From Kuschelorhynchus macadamiae (taxonomy: Eukaryota > Arthropoda > Insecta > Coleoptera > Curculionidae): a DNA stretch of 64,000 nt. Positions 11,761-23,845 of the stretch are shown here, piece after piece. Made by a program: the position numbers and the translations under genes. The notes under the pieces are model-generated. The model searched no databases. It was not told where the DNA came from and was given only the letters and a program-made list of their open reading frames with translations. Numbering within the stretch: position 1 is the first letter of the stretch; the number at the start of each line of letters is the position of its first letter. The stretch spans positions 124,001 through 188,000 of the forward strand of contig JAUTXW010000945.1 of NCBI GenBank assembly GCA_030620095.1, given 5' to 3'.

Positions 11761-14330
11761 ATGACTGAAACCTTGTTAAATATTTTCTATATGAATATTC
11801 AAGGTATGCGAAACAAGCTGGAGGATATCAAGTGTTTTATAAAATCAAATAACTGTAATATCTTAATTTTGTCAGAAACTTGGTTGTTCCATGTTGAAAC
11901 TAATTTTTTTAACCTTGTAGGCTATAGCGCAGTGCATTCTTGAGGCGGAGTATCGGTGGGAGAGTTTCCATATATTTTAAAGACCATATTAAATATAACG
12001 TTAATGTACAAGAGTTTATCAATATTTTAGACAACATTCTTATGAATGAAGCTGGTAGAACAATGAGTGCAGGTAACTTTAATGCCAACATACTTGACAA
12101 TAGTACAATAGGAACAGCAAAATATTTGGACACAGTTGCCACGGGTAGATTTCGTGTGGCCAATTCTATTGACACCGATAACACAACCTGCGATACCTCT
12201 GATAAACTTTCGGTGATAGACCATGTTCGAATAGCCCCTCGCATATAGAATATTTTAGTGATATTAAAATATTTAAACAAAAAGTAAAAAAAAAAGTTAT
12301 GATGTTTTTGTTGCAAATAGGTCTATAGATACATTTGATCAAAATTCTAGTCAATATAATATATGTGCATTTAATTAATTAATACAATGTGTAACAACAG
12401 CAAAAAAACTCAATTTAGAAGAAACCTATAAGCTATCATACAGATAATACCTGGATTACATACGATTTTTTACAGTTAATAAAAGAAAGAAACAAATTGT
12501 ATAAATTAAAAAAATATCCTTCCTTATGATGAGTTCCTCGTTGGTAGGATTAATGCATTAAAAAATAAAATCAACACAAAAAAACGAATATTAAAGTCAT
12601 CATATTTTTAAAAAAAATAAGCAGAAAGCCGAAAATAATCCAAAAAAAACAGTGGAACGTTATCAGTTCACTTATCAATAACAAAGAATCAAAGAAACCA
12701 TAAGTAGACAATATTCTAGTTAATGATACTATACACATAGTAAAGAAAAGTCTGATATGTTTGACAATTAGTTTTCAAATATTGACCAAAGTATTATTGG
12801 AGATATCAACTTGCACAAGTTAAACACACCTAACAAAAAAAATTAAGGAGGTATCCTCCAATAACAGCCTGTTTTTACAGGAAACAAACCCTAGAGAGAT
12901 TTTAGAAACTCTGGCGAATATCAACAGGAATTCCTCTGCAGGATATGATTCTATATCTGTTAAGGATATTTTACTTATAACTGAAACTATTGTACCATTC
13001 TAGTGCAGCTGATAATTGATAAACCAAGTATTCGGGAGTGGTGTATTTCCTGATGAACTAAAAATCAGTAAAGTGACACCAATACACAAATCTGGTCCAA
13101 AGGACTTAATAGAAAACTACAGACCCATTATAGTAGTAAGAGCTTTCTCTAAAATTATAGAGAGTGTAATAAAAAATCGTGTAACTAATTTCCCTAACGT
13201 ATGTTGAACTGGATAAATACCAATGCGGTTTCCAGGAAAACATCAGCATCTCAAGTGCTACATGTGATTTTTTAAAGTTACTAATGAGCTGGAGAACAAG
13301 AAAACTATAGTAGCAGTTTTTATTGAAATGCAAAAAGCTTTTGCTGTGGTCGACCATGAGGTTTTGTTAAACAAACTGGAATTATTCGGTATAAGAGAGC
13401 CATTACTATCTATAATAAAAACTTACTTACTAAACCGTCGGCAATGTGTTGTCCTAAATGACCATCAGAGTGAAGTATCAGTCACTACCTGCGGAGTTCC
13501 CCAAGGGTCAGTTTTGAGACCATTACTTTACTCGCTGCACGCCTTAAACCTAAAGCTAATGGGGCTCACTGAAGATACTTCACATTTGCAGATGTTATAG
13601 TATACAGTGACTTATCTAAGGATTCTCTCGAGTCCACCATAAATAACGATTTGATTACATATACTCACTAGTTATTGCAAAATAACTTAAAGCTTAATAG
13701 TAAAAGAACTGTATATAAATAAAAGCACAAAACCTATTGATTTGAATATTAAAATAGGAACTATTTAAAATAGGTATTACAGAAGTATTTAATGTTAAAT
13801 ATCTTGGCTTGTGGGTAGATAATTGGCTTTCTTGGGGACAACACATTGATAACGTTCATAAAAAAATTGTTGCCCCCAATTTTGGGGGCACTTTACAGAT
13901 GTCAGGATTATTTAAGCAATGAAAATCGCTACCCTATTTATAATGCATGTATATTATCAAATTTAAGATACCTTATAAATATCTAGCGTGTATGTGGAAT
14001 AAGGCTTTTCAATAAAACTCAAATGCTTGAGAACAAATCAACCAAACCTTTATTTAAATTTGACTGAAGAATTTCTACAAACTATCTATACTCAATTACA
14101 AACCTACTAACATTGGAAAAAATTTTGCAACTTGAACGAAGTAGTTCATTTTTAAAATATTAACTAACAAACAAAAACAAATTGTGCTCTGGTCCATGTA
14201 AACCAAATTCACAACCTTCAACTAGGTCTAATGGTAACTTATATGTAAATAATGTACACACCAATCATGGATTGAATAACCCTATTATGAGAGCTATACA
14301 GATATTTAACGCTTTACCAAGTGTATAATT
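11761..14330 (+). pseudogene. Decayed LINE endonuclease-reverse transcriptase
   Basis: From ATG 11761: LLNIFYMNIQGMRNKLEDIK ... ILILSETWLF (endonuclease; SETW carries the catalytic Glu). A stop at 11941 follows, then MSAGNFNANILD (the decayed GDFN motif) and VIDHV. RT pieces follow in several frames: FPDELKISKVTPIHKSG ... ENYRPI near 13040-13130, AFAVVDHEVLLNKLELFGI near 13340, and VTTCGVPQGSVLRPLLY near 13490. Near 13800 KYLGLWVDNWLSWG... and later fragments mark the C-terminal region. Multiple frameshifts and stops; not functional. Confidence 0.75.
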
Positions 14331-14744
14331 AAAGATAGAGCTAGCTATGGATTGTCTGTAAGAGACTTAAAATCATAATTAAACTAACCTACTTGTTTAG
14401 AAGGTTTTACTCAACTATTTTAATCTTAATTCTATTGTTTGTTATTTGTGACTTGTCAACTCTAAATGTAATATTAATATGACAAACGAATTTATATGTA
14501 TTCTGATACTAGCATGTATGTGTTGATTAAGAATCATACCTGTAATGATAATAAAAAAAACATTGTCTGTAAAATGAATGGTATTAATAAATAAATAAAA
14601 TCTAACGAACAAACTCAAAATGCTTAATTTACAGGGTAATGGATAAACAAAAAATGTCGTATCTCTAATACATACAATATATACATACTGTAGAATACCG
14701 GCTAAAAAAAAATTCATATGAACTTTTAAGGTTTAAAAAAACTA

Positions 14745-16328
14745 GTGATATTTATCTGCAGCATTAGAGCCATGGATCAGCTTTTTGCCATTTTTATGAT
14801 AAAGATATCTACAGGAACTGCTTCATGATGTTATTCAACGTACATTAGCGCCGTTTCCAAAGCAGATAAAGCCTATGTATGTGAAGCCTTTCTAGAAACT
14901 ATTCTTGTCTTGAAGGAGTGCTGCAATTTCATTGTCTGTGTTTGACTTCATCCGCTTGAACCCACTCTTCCAAGTCATTTTCTGTAATTTCTTTGGTCGC
15001 ATGTTACTTTCTCAACATCTCAAGTAGAGAAATTTCTACCATGACTTTCCGATGGTGTCTGATTTTATTTCATTCCAGGACTGGGCTATCCAAAACATCA
15101 CATCTTTTAGGTTTATTGCCTTCAAGTGGGTTGTCAAATCTCTTCCATTTTTGGTTGTCTCTAGTAGAGGTTTTAGCAGATGGTATATTTGTACTGATGC
15201 TTAAGATTTTCCAGCACGCCGTTTGGTGGAAAAAATTGCACAATTATATCGCCGCTTAAAAGTTACTCGGAATTAGGGTGCGATGGAGCATTATCAAGGA
15301 ATAATATGACATTTCTCGGCAAATTCATATTCTTTAAAAGTTTTGTTCCACCTTGGGTACGAATTCCTCAAAGAACCAACATTTAAACAGTGTAGCATTC
15401 TTCCACGGGTTTTGTAATAAACTGGCATTGCAGAAGGCGACGAATTCTTGAATGTTCTAGGCTTGGCCGATTTTCCAATCGTCATAAGAGGTATTCTGTG
15501 CTTACCACTTGCCTTGCTACAAGCTAAGATTGGCACCCTTTCTTTGCTTCATTTTTGCCCAGGGGCTGAAACATCTCCTATTTTTACACTAATGTTTTTG
15601 TAGGTAGCAATTTATAATTGAGTCGTCTCATCACAATTATAAATGTTCTCCACAGTGTATTCGCCATCTTAAATTTTTGTCTTAAACCTCTTCTTTGCAC
15701 AAGCTAATAACAGAAGTGTCTGCTGATAATTTTTCACCGCAAATAGTTAGTGTATGCCATGCCTATCTTTCCAGTGATTTAGGCATCCAATGCTTTGAAT
15801 CTTTCAGATCCTTCTAGAAACTGCGTACACGGCCTAACGCTTTGGCTTGTAAATTCTGCCCGCAGATCGGAGCTCCTTTTTCTCACTATTGTACGGACCT
15901 TAAAAACAAAGCATCTCCTAATTTTTCATAATAGTTCTTCTTCACAGATTTACGTTCACTTGTCCCAGTCAATTTTGATTTATGCCATTTCTCAAGTTGG
16001 CTGCGATTTCGTTTCTAGACACCGACAGTTACCTCATGAACTCCAAATTTAGCTGGAATCTTCTTCAGGGGCTATCCTTTATCAATCCGATCTAAAGCTC
16101 CCAGTTTTTTCTGAATAGATATGACAAGTTTCGCTACCGACATGATGAGTTTATCAACAAGGAAATATACGGTATAAAATACGTAAAAAAAACTTCAACA
16201 ACCACTTAAAAGGCAAGAGCACGAAAATAAGTTACGCATCAAACCCCTTCCTTCCATTCGTGCGCGTACCAGTCACCGACGTCGCGCCCTCGGATAATCG
16301 AAACTCGGATAATCGGGATTCGACTGTA
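14745..16328 (-). mobile_element. Pogo/Tigger-like DNA transposon relic
   Basis: Minus-strand relic. One terminal repeat is visible at about 16288-16328, reading inward CAGTCGAATCCCGATTATCC from the right edge next to a TA. This is typical of Tigger-type elements of arthropods. The other terminus was not found near 14745, so the element is probably truncated. Confidence 0.7.
14990..16143 (-). pseudogene. Pogo/Tigger-like transposase (CENP-B N-terminus, DDE core), broken
   Basis: From ATG 16143 the minus strand reads IQKKLGALDRIDKG and KKIPAKFGVHEVTV, the psq-type helix-turn-helix of CENP-B-like transposases. Stops fall inside this region. The core near 15294-15536 reads VPILACSKASGKHRIPLM and IGKSAKPRTFKN, a conserved block of the pogo DDE domain. 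VILFLDNAPSHPN at about 15285-15325 carries the second catalytic Asp. The expected third-Asp motif (PMDQG type) is not recognisable. The product would bind the terminal repeats and move the element at TA sites; the gene is dead. Confidence 0.75.
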
Positions 16329-17107
16329 AATACAAAACGATAAAATAAATTTGACGTGTTCCGCCGTTTTTTTTTTTAGGCAAGTTTAATCTATCTGGAA
16401 TACATTTTTTTTTATTTTCAGGTAGTCCCCTAGGGCTACCTTGTATAGTTAAAATTAAATTAAAATAGTTAAAAAAGTTTCATCATCTTTTCATCATTTG
16501 CTGAAAAGAGGCGAGTTTATATACCCAGTACTTAAAAAATTATATTAAAGCGCCTGTTGAATCGCCCGAAAACTGGAAAACACTACTACGGACCGAATTG
16601 CTTAAACACCCCGTATACTGATATATATGACAAGAAACCAGAAAACATAGTAAAGTCAGTGACAATTTAAATGCCGCACATGATGCAACATATGAAATAA
16701 AAAATAAGAACAAAACTACTTCCGAGATCCACGAAGAAAGCAAATATTCACGAACCGAAATAATTTAAAAGGAATAAATCACCTAATAATTAAAACACAA
16801 ACATAGACAATATGAATATACGTTTAAATCTGCAAATAATACCCCCAAGTAAACCTACACCAGTGGCGAAAGTGCCTATCTAACGCATGCATAGCGAATT
16901 TATGTAAAACTCCGCCTCCTACGGATGTCCAGCCATCTGAGACATAGTAAGAAGTCCAGTTGATATTTTAAATCCGGCCTTACCTTTATTTGCATTGTTC
17001 AAATAGAAGTAGGAGCAATAAATCACTGTTTAAATTATCTCAAGATCCTGTAAGGTATGTTGGTTTTATTATTATTATTATTATTTGTCTCCCAATTTTT
17101 TCAAAAT
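16329..17107. other. No gene recognised
   Basis: AT-rich sequence between the pogo relic and the palindrome. Short open frames occur on both strands but none shows a family motif or codon structure. A (TTA)n run lies at about 17068-17082. Confidence 0.5.
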
Positions 17108-17370
17108 TAACTTCCGGTGGTTCGTGGGTTTGGGAGGGGTTTGAAAAGACACAATTATATTCTGTGCAACGTTTCGTAGATTTATTTCTACTTTATCAAG
17201 CACTAAAAGAAACAAAGCACATTTGATATAGAAAATAAAAAAAAATTGTAAACACATGCTGCTACCTGAACATTGTTAGCATCCGTGCACCCTTATTCCT
17301 AGACTCATTGTACAATTATATACACTTTTGCGTACATAAACGAAACAAAACTATATCAATATTCCCGCAC
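17108..17370 (-). repeat. Outer terminal repeat of Penelope-like element A
   Basis: Matches 18957-19230 in inverted orientation and 29280-29545 in direct orientation. Contains a 5-bp perfect stem, GTAGA/TCTAC, directly before CGAAACGT on the minus strand. Confidence 0.8.
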
Positions 17371-17879
17371 TGGGTTTTGTCAAGGAACTGTGGAAATTAT
17401 TTGCGAACAGATGTTACACTTTTTTGTTCTACTTAGAGATAAGAGTCTTGACTCTTTGTGTCGAGGATACGGGTACACTGACGCTTTGAAGATTGGTTGA
17501 AAAATTACATGTTACAAACAGGGGGGGGATGTTACATATAACAAAATATAGTAAAAGAACAGGAGTAAACATTGTAGCAATTTGAGATTTTAAAATTAAT
17601 AAAAATAAAATAAAAAATATATATATAAAAAAATAAGGGGATGCAGTAGTAATAAGAGGTTTTTCCATTATATCTAATATATTTTTTGAATGTTTTTGCT
17701 TTCCTTGTATTTATCTAACATATTGCTGTAAATAACACATTGTGTGTCTGATCTTAGATTGATAGTATCATTCAAGTATATGTAAATCATTCCGCCTATG
17801 TTACGTTTGTACCAGTTAGTTTCTCTATTCAGATTACAGACCAGAATGGTAGTATTTTCGAATTGAAAGGTGTAGCCAG

Positions 17880-18864
17880 TGTTAAAGCGAAGAGAAGCTA
17901 ATGCAGTTTTATCTTTTTTTGTTTGATTGTAGTTTTTACAGTCGTTCTGTATGTAGGTTTATTCTGTCGCTTAAATATTGTTTCGTTTGTCCTATATACT
18001 GTTTTCGGCAAGAACAAGGGATGTTATAAATGACATTAGATTGTTTATCAAATGCTGTACGATCTTTGATTGTGGTGTACAAATAGTTTGTTCTTTTGTA
18101 GTTGTAGAAAGCTAGTGGTACGTTGGCATTGTTAAAACACCTTTCAATCTTTTGTGACAAACCATTGATGAATAGAAACTTCCGATTTTTTTTTGTTTAA
18201 TGGATTTCTAATAGGGTTTCTTTGAATTTATTAATGCAGATGTTTTAAAAATTAGATAAGTGGTTATTTAGTATTAAAATATTCTTTATAATTTTATTTT
18301 ATGTTGTCATTGTAAAAGGACGGGTGACTGAGGGTTGTAGCTCTATGCAGCATTCCTGTGATAGTACCAGTTTTTTGCGAAATAGGATTATTTGAGTGGA
18401 AGTTTAAAACTCTGCCAGAGCTGGTAGGTTTGCGAAACCATCAGTTAGTTCAAAAAAAGCCAAGTTTTTTTTCTTTTTCTAGTTCAATTGTAAACTGAAT
18501 ATTGGAGTGATATCCATTAAAGCAGTCCAAAATGCAGTCATACTCATTTTCCGGAACTGCAGTGATCATCCACGTATAAAAAGAAGAAAGGTACCCTAAA
18601 AGGCAGTTTACCCAAAACTGTAGTCACTAGGTCGTTCATTAAATTGTTTGCTAAGGTAGGACTCAACGGATGACCCATTACGCTTCCGTCTACTTGTAAA
18701 TATATGTTGTTTTTAAAAGTAAAAAAACTAGAATCAAAGCAAAAAGCAATAATTTCTAAGAATAGTTGTTTAGGTGTGTTGACATAAGCAGATATGATAC
18801 CCAATTGCCTACCAATAACATCTAATATAAGCTGTTTTGGAATATTAGTAAACAACGACACCAC
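17880..18864 (-). pseudogene. Penelope-like RT and GIY-YIG fragments (element A)
   Basis: Minus-strand pieces. RT: VDGSVMGHPLSPTLANNLMNDL then FFFLYVDD (18544-18864). The YVDD active site is followed by a shift where element B reads SITAVPEHEYDC. GIY-YIG: NVIYNIPCSCRKQYIGQTKQYLSDRI (17936-18160); the IYNIP/YIG pair is the nuclease signature and CSC gives the cysteine cluster. The parts are separated by stops and frameshifts. The N-terminal RT half is missing. Confidence 0.75.
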
Positions 18865-18956
18865 AACGAGTGATACAATTTTATGGAGGTGGTAAAGTTA
18901 TTGTCTCCAAGAGTTCAACACACTCAAATGAGTTTTTTACATTAAAAGAATACGTT

Positions 18957-19230
18957 TCAGTGCGGGAATATTGATATGGTTTTGTTTCGTTTAAATACGC
19001 AAAAGGGTATATAATTGTACAATGAGTCTAGGAATACGGGTGCACGGATGCTAACAATGTTCAGGTAGGAGCATATGTTTGTAATTTATATTTTTATCTT
19101 CTATATCAAATGTGCTTTATTTCTTTTGGTGCTTGATAAAGTAGAAAGAAATCTACGAAACGTTGCACAGAATATAATTGTGTCTTTTCAAACCCCTCCG
19201 AAATCCACGAACCACCGGAAGTTAATTTAT
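18957..19230 (+). repeat. Inner terminal repeat of Penelope-like element A
   Basis: Inverted copy of 17108-17370. Its junction with flanking sequence (TTAATTTATTATTAACATTT) is identical in the right arm at about 29260-29280, so the element was present before the arms were duplicated. Confidence 0.8.
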
Positions 19231-19374
19231 TATTAACATTTATAATTTTTTATGCCTGATAGTAAGTTTAATACATTCAGGCAAAATATGTTTTACCAAG
19301 TAGGTACTTTATAAGTAGCCTAATTTATATATTTTTTTTATAGTATAAAAATATAATAATTTTACATTTAACAG

Positions 19375-19563
19375 TTCGCTTAAAGCGGCTGGAAGGGAAG
19401 ATCTTTTAGAAAAAAGTTATAGTAATTACAAGTTATGCGAAGATCATTTTGAAAGTGTAAAGCGCCTTTATGATACCGCTATAGCGACAATTTTTCCTGG
19501 GCCAAAGCGCAGATCTGATTTTTTATTCAAAGAACCTCCGAAAAACGCCATAATATCAGATAG
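19375..19563 (+). pseudogene. THAP-domain exon relic (left arm)
   Basis: Splice-acceptor-like TTTACATTTAACAG precedes a 63-codon open segment, and a donor (GATAG|GTAATT) follows. The segment reads AAGREDLLEKSYSNYKLCED then HFES; the LCxxHF pattern with the preceding basic/aromatic spacing is the second half of a C2CH THAP zinc finger. AIATIFPGPKRR near its end also fits a THAP C-terminus. About 27 bp inside the finger are missing relative to the right-arm copy. THAP domains occur in P-element-type transposases and in host DNA-binding proteins; which parent this was cannot be decided here. No first exon with the CxxC half was found. Confidence 0.6.
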
Positions 19564-20869
19564 GTAATTTTATTGTTAAAGACAGCATTGTTAAAATACC
19601 GGTACCGATAATCATATTAATCCCGGTAAGATTAAAATAACCCAACTGCCGTGGCTCAGGGGCAGAGAAAATCAAATCTTAGACGTTAGGAAAGTGAACA
19701 CGGTCATCCATTACGCAAAAAGTTTATTTCTATAGCTACTGATAAAATTAAAGAAAATGTAAACGTTAAATAAACCAACCTTGAACAACTAAAATTTTTA
19801 ATCATGCTAGTAATGGTCTTTAAAGGCATGACAATAATTTGTTTTTATCAACAATCAAACGTAATTTTAAAATACTGTAATGCAACTATCTACTATAATC
19901 TAGTCTAAAAATTTCGTATTAAGGTAAAGCAAATATTAGATAGACAATCAAATAAAAAATTAGCATTTTTTGACAATATATATGCTTATACTAACTTCAT
20001 AACTTAACACTCAATAATTAAATAAATCCGCTCAACAAATCGAATTGACATACCGACTTGTATTAACAAGACTGTTTCATCCGACCGTTGCTTAGTTTAG
20101 CTATCAGCTATCCCGGCGCGAAATAGATTCTTGTTACTTGTACAATACAGATAATTAAAAAACGTATTTCCTAAGAACTGAGAACATTTATTCGAAAATG
20201 TTTTTTTACGGGACACGTAAAAGCAGTTTGTCGCTTGTCTATGATTTGATTTTCCCCGTTATAGCACGTTATAGCAATACATCGTTTTTTGTCATTATAT
20301 TATTTATTTTATCCTTATTTTAGATATTACCCAAAAACCTTGTTGTTAATGCTGATAATATTGGTTTTACTTAAAAAAATCATAAAATGATGGCATTTTA
20401 CAATGTAATTCCTTAATAAAAGAGAGGATATTCTTAATCAAGTACTTACATAATTAATGCTCAGATATTTTTTATAATTTTGTGCATAAATAAATATTTT
20501 GCTGAAAGTTAAAAATGTGTTTTTTTCCCTAATTTAAATACCATTTTCTGAATAGTGCAGGAATATGAGCATTTGGCATTTTTTTAAAACACCAATATAA
20601 TTAGATTTTCATTTAAATGAAATAAGATTAAATCAAATTTATATCGCAATAAAAGCAAAAATAAGGACCTTACAAAACCAGTTATTCACATATTATAATA
20701 CCTAAATATTCGTAACATTTTGTTACCAAAAAAATTTGAATTGGTGCGGGTAATGCTATTTTTACTTTATTAGTAATTTTTAATATCCAACAAAGTTTTT
20801 GGTGCGAGCCATACATGTCTCTGGCGCCGAGGCCAAAGAAAATTGACGCGCTACTTGTCTAAGTTTTGC
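19564..20869. other. Noncoding part of left palindrome arm
   Basis: AT-rich, matched in inverted orientation at 27856-29000. No coding segment seen. Contains the intact sequence (GTCAATTTTC, near 20842 on the minus strand) where the right arm carries the Mutator-like insertion. Confidence 0.6.
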
Positions 20870-21890
20870 ATCTGGTGTAGGTTTATCTCAGCCATACCTA
20901 CAGGTATTTATTATTTTGTATTATAATTATGACCTTCATTTTGTGTCAAAATTAAGAATTAAATACTTGCTATAACTTTATTTCGTTAGGATTCCTGATA
21001 TTTCTCTACTTTTTGGTATGTATATTAATAGTATTCAAGGTCTATTATTAAACAAACTCAAATACACGCCATCTTGAAAAAGTGGTAAATTTCTTAAAGA
21101 ATGGAAAATGAATGGATTTTTATTCGAAACTCGATTTTTTATCAATTTTAATAAAAAAAATGTGAATCTGTCTTGTAACAGAGGTGGAATGTTTGACATA
21201 TTTAATCGTTTTTATCCCAGGAGGTACGGATACGACTCTACAAGAGGTCAAATAATGACAAATAGAATTCGTGCAAGCAACAATTCAAAAATTTATTCAA
21301 GCTCAACTCTGATCGAGATGAATTTTACATCACTTTCTAGAGGCTATGTAGATGCTTCTTTATGTATTTACTTGATTCGCCTAGGATCAGCCTTTCAAAG
21401 CGAAACGTAAAGCACTCTTAGCAATTTTATATCTAAGTGGCTCGCTCTGTATAAACCGGAGAGTAATTTTGGCGACATGATTTAATGCCCCTTTGAAGTT
21501 AGTTTATGGGAACTTTAGTGAAAAATAGTGAAAATGTCTTAAGGATGCCCCTTTTTTATTTTTTAGCTACTTCCCGTGCTCCGATACTGCCTATTACTGA
21601 ACTTGTCTGAGATTTCTAGACGAGAAAACCGAAAAAAAAATCCCTATCGGAAGCCTCTGCTGGCTTATTATTATCGGTCCCACCGAAATGCTATTCCACC
21701 AAAAGAAGCGCCCATTTTTCCTCTATGATCGACTTATAAGAATTTTTCTAAGACTTATTGTTACCGAGCTAGAGCGCGGCAATCGTCAAAAAACAGAAAA
21801 TTTTAAAAAATATCCCTCCAGAAAGAGAAATGCGCGCATAGTAACAATAGCGGTGTGCGCTACTGCTACTTTTTTTAATATTTTTGTAGC
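20870..21890 (+). repeat. Inner segment of left palindrome arm
   Basis: About 1 kb matched by 23850-24990 in reverse complement, e.g. GGTACGGATACGACTCTACA (about 21223) against its complement near 24500, and GCTGGCTTATTATTATCGGT (about 21658). No convincing gene; the open frames here are not conserved between the two arms. Confidence 0.75.
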
Positions 21891-22137
21891 AGCATAACCA
21901 TATGGCTAAGATTTTAGTAACATTCCACATTATATGGTTTTTACGTATTTTATAGGCACCTTACTGCTAAAAACGCGATAAAAAAATAGTTACTGGAGTG
22001 GCAAGTTTATTTGGTAGAGTACTTCGCTAAACCGTTGGATAGACAAACTTACACATGTAAAATTTTTAAAAAAATCAGTCATTTCCTTTACCGGGAACTT
22101 CTCTCGTTATGATCCAATTTAATTCCGTACATAGTCA

Positions 22138-22140
<3 letters not shown>

Positions 22141-22198
<58 letters not shown>
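22141..22198. repeat. (TA)n microsatellite
   Basis: About 29 TA units in the palindrome centre. Confidence 0.95.
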
Positions 22199-22201
<3 letters not shown>

Positions 22202-22234
22202 TACATATAGATTTTTTTACGTTGATTTTTTTAA

Positions 22235-23140
22235 AATTTTATTTGGCCGCCATTTTGTTTCGCTATGTTAAATTCGTACCACAAGTTTACCAGTTTATCT
22301 CTATAACAAAAATTAGGATGTTTCTTGTTCACAAATTGAAATTAATTTAATAAGCAGTATTTTGAGGATGATTTTTTAAAAATATTTTTGTTTTGCTATC
22401 TTGGATTTATAGCAAAGTGTTACCAGTTCATTTCTATGCAGCACTTGACTTTTTGTGCAAAATTTGAGGTAAATTGGATAATCAGTTTTTTTAGTTACAG
22501 TTTTGCTAACATTGTTCCGCCATATTGTCATCCACATATGACCCTTAATTTTTGAGTAAAATTTGAGGTCCACCTAGAAAGTAGTTTTTAAACTATGCCG
22601 CGAACTAACAGACAGACCGACGGAATTGATAAAACATATTTTTTGGCATCTAGGGACGCTAAAACGTGAAGATATAAAAAACCTGAGAGGGTGATTTTTT
22701 ATTAGAAACATTTTATTTGACCGACATTTTGTTCCTCAATCTTGAATTAGTAACACAGTTTTAATAGTTAATTCCTATATCACAATTAGTTATAGCATAC
22801 AATTTGAAATATATCCATTAAGTAGTTTTTCAGGCCGAATTTTTAAATAATTTATTATGCCGCCAGTTTGTTCCGCCATCTTAGATTCGTACAAAAACCA
22901 CCACTTGATTCCAACATAATATTTGATGTTTGTAACAAATTTGAGATAAATTGGAGAAGTGGTTTTTTAATAATAATTTTATTTGGCCGCCATTTTATTC
23001 AGCCATCTTGAATTAGTACCATAATTTTCTAGTTAACTCCTATACCACATTTAGTTATGGCACACGACTTCTAATGGATCCATTAAGTAGTTGTTTCAGG
23101 CACAATTTTTAAATATTTTATTAAGCCGCCATTTTGGATT
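22235..23140. repeat. Imperfect ~130-bp tandem repeat, palindrome centre
   Basis: About seven diverged units, each anchored by GGCCGCCATTTTGTTTCGCC-like and CATCTTGAATTAGTACCA-like blocks, near 22246, 22372, 22505, 22715, 22860, 22986 and 23125. Spacing is about 125-210 bp. No coding content. Confidence 0.65.
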
Positions 23141-23141
23141 C

Positions 23142-23845
23142 AACAATTGTTTTTCCCTATATCGAACCATTCACAATGTTCATTACGAATTTTGTCGTTT
23201 AAAAAAATATTCTTCTGTCAAAAAAAAATGTTTTTTTCCCATAAATTTTGCACTGCATAACATTTTTAAATATGGTTAAATTCAGTTTTCATGTAACTTT
23301 TAGAGGCGTCAAAAATATTTTGACGTGATTTTTGAGCTGCATAAAATTTTCAAAAAGGGCTTTCACAGATTTATTAACTTCTAGTGGCGTATTTTTGTTT
23401 TAAATCTTTTGACAGCTATCAAAAAAGTTGGTTTTTTTTCTCCGTTATTTTTGGACTGATTAAAATTTTTAATTATAAATAATTTAGAAGCTCAATTGAT
23501 TTGAAAAAAATATTATGGCATACCTCAAAAAAAACTGTTTTCCCCCCAACTTTTGAACTGAAAATTTAATAGTTTTTCGTTTAACTTTTATTTAAAAAAA
23601 AAATCGTCAAATAAAATAGTTTTTTCCGTAACATCTGAACTACCTAAAATTTTTAAATATGGTTTTCACAGTTCCTTGTAATTTTTAGTAGCGTAATTTA
23701 TTTGAAAAAAATATTTTGACATCTGTTAAAGAAATTGTTCTCCCTTTAACTTTTGAATTGCTTTTTATAGTTTCATATAACTTTTGTGATGTAATTTATT
23801 TGAAAAAAATATTGTGACATTTGTCAAAAAAAAACTATTTTGAAG
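23142..23845. repeat. Second imperfect tandem repeat, ~85-125-bp units
   Basis: Five or six units sharing TTTTTAAATATGGTTTTCAC, AACTTTTAGTGGCGTAATTT and TGAAAAAAATATTTTGACAT-type blocks. Bases 23142-23274 are also found inverted at 33957-34087 outside the right arm. Confidence 0.65.

Larger units (their letters stand above)
17108..19230 (-). mobile_element. Penelope-like element A (left palindrome arm)
   Basis: Flanked by inverted copies of one ~265-bp repeat (17108-17370 and 18957-19230), both carrying ACGTTTCGTAGA / TCTACGAAACGT. Between them on the minus strand are a reverse-transcriptase fragment with a YVDD site and a GIY-YIG nuclease fragment, in the order of a Penelope-like element. 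It differs from the element at 3720 in sequence and repeat. A second copy in opposite orientation is at 29280-33944. Confidence 0.8.
17268..21890 (+). repeat. Left arm of ~17-kb palindrome
   Basis: Matches 23850-33944 in reverse complement once two later insertions in the right arm (25005-27846 and 30910-33566) are removed. In order outward to inward it holds the Penelope-like element A, a THAP exon relic, AT-rich noncoding sequence and an inner ~1-kb segment. The GCCGAGGCCAAAGAAAATTG junction near 20830 and the AAGCGGCTGGAAGGGAAGAT segment near 19385 are easy anchors for the match. The arms are diverged by several percent by eye, so the duplication is old. Confidence 0.8.

Noticed and set aside
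21108..21410. 100-codon frame in the left inner palindrome arm
   Set aside because: The matching stretch in the right arm is broken by indels and stops, so there is no sign of selection for a protein.
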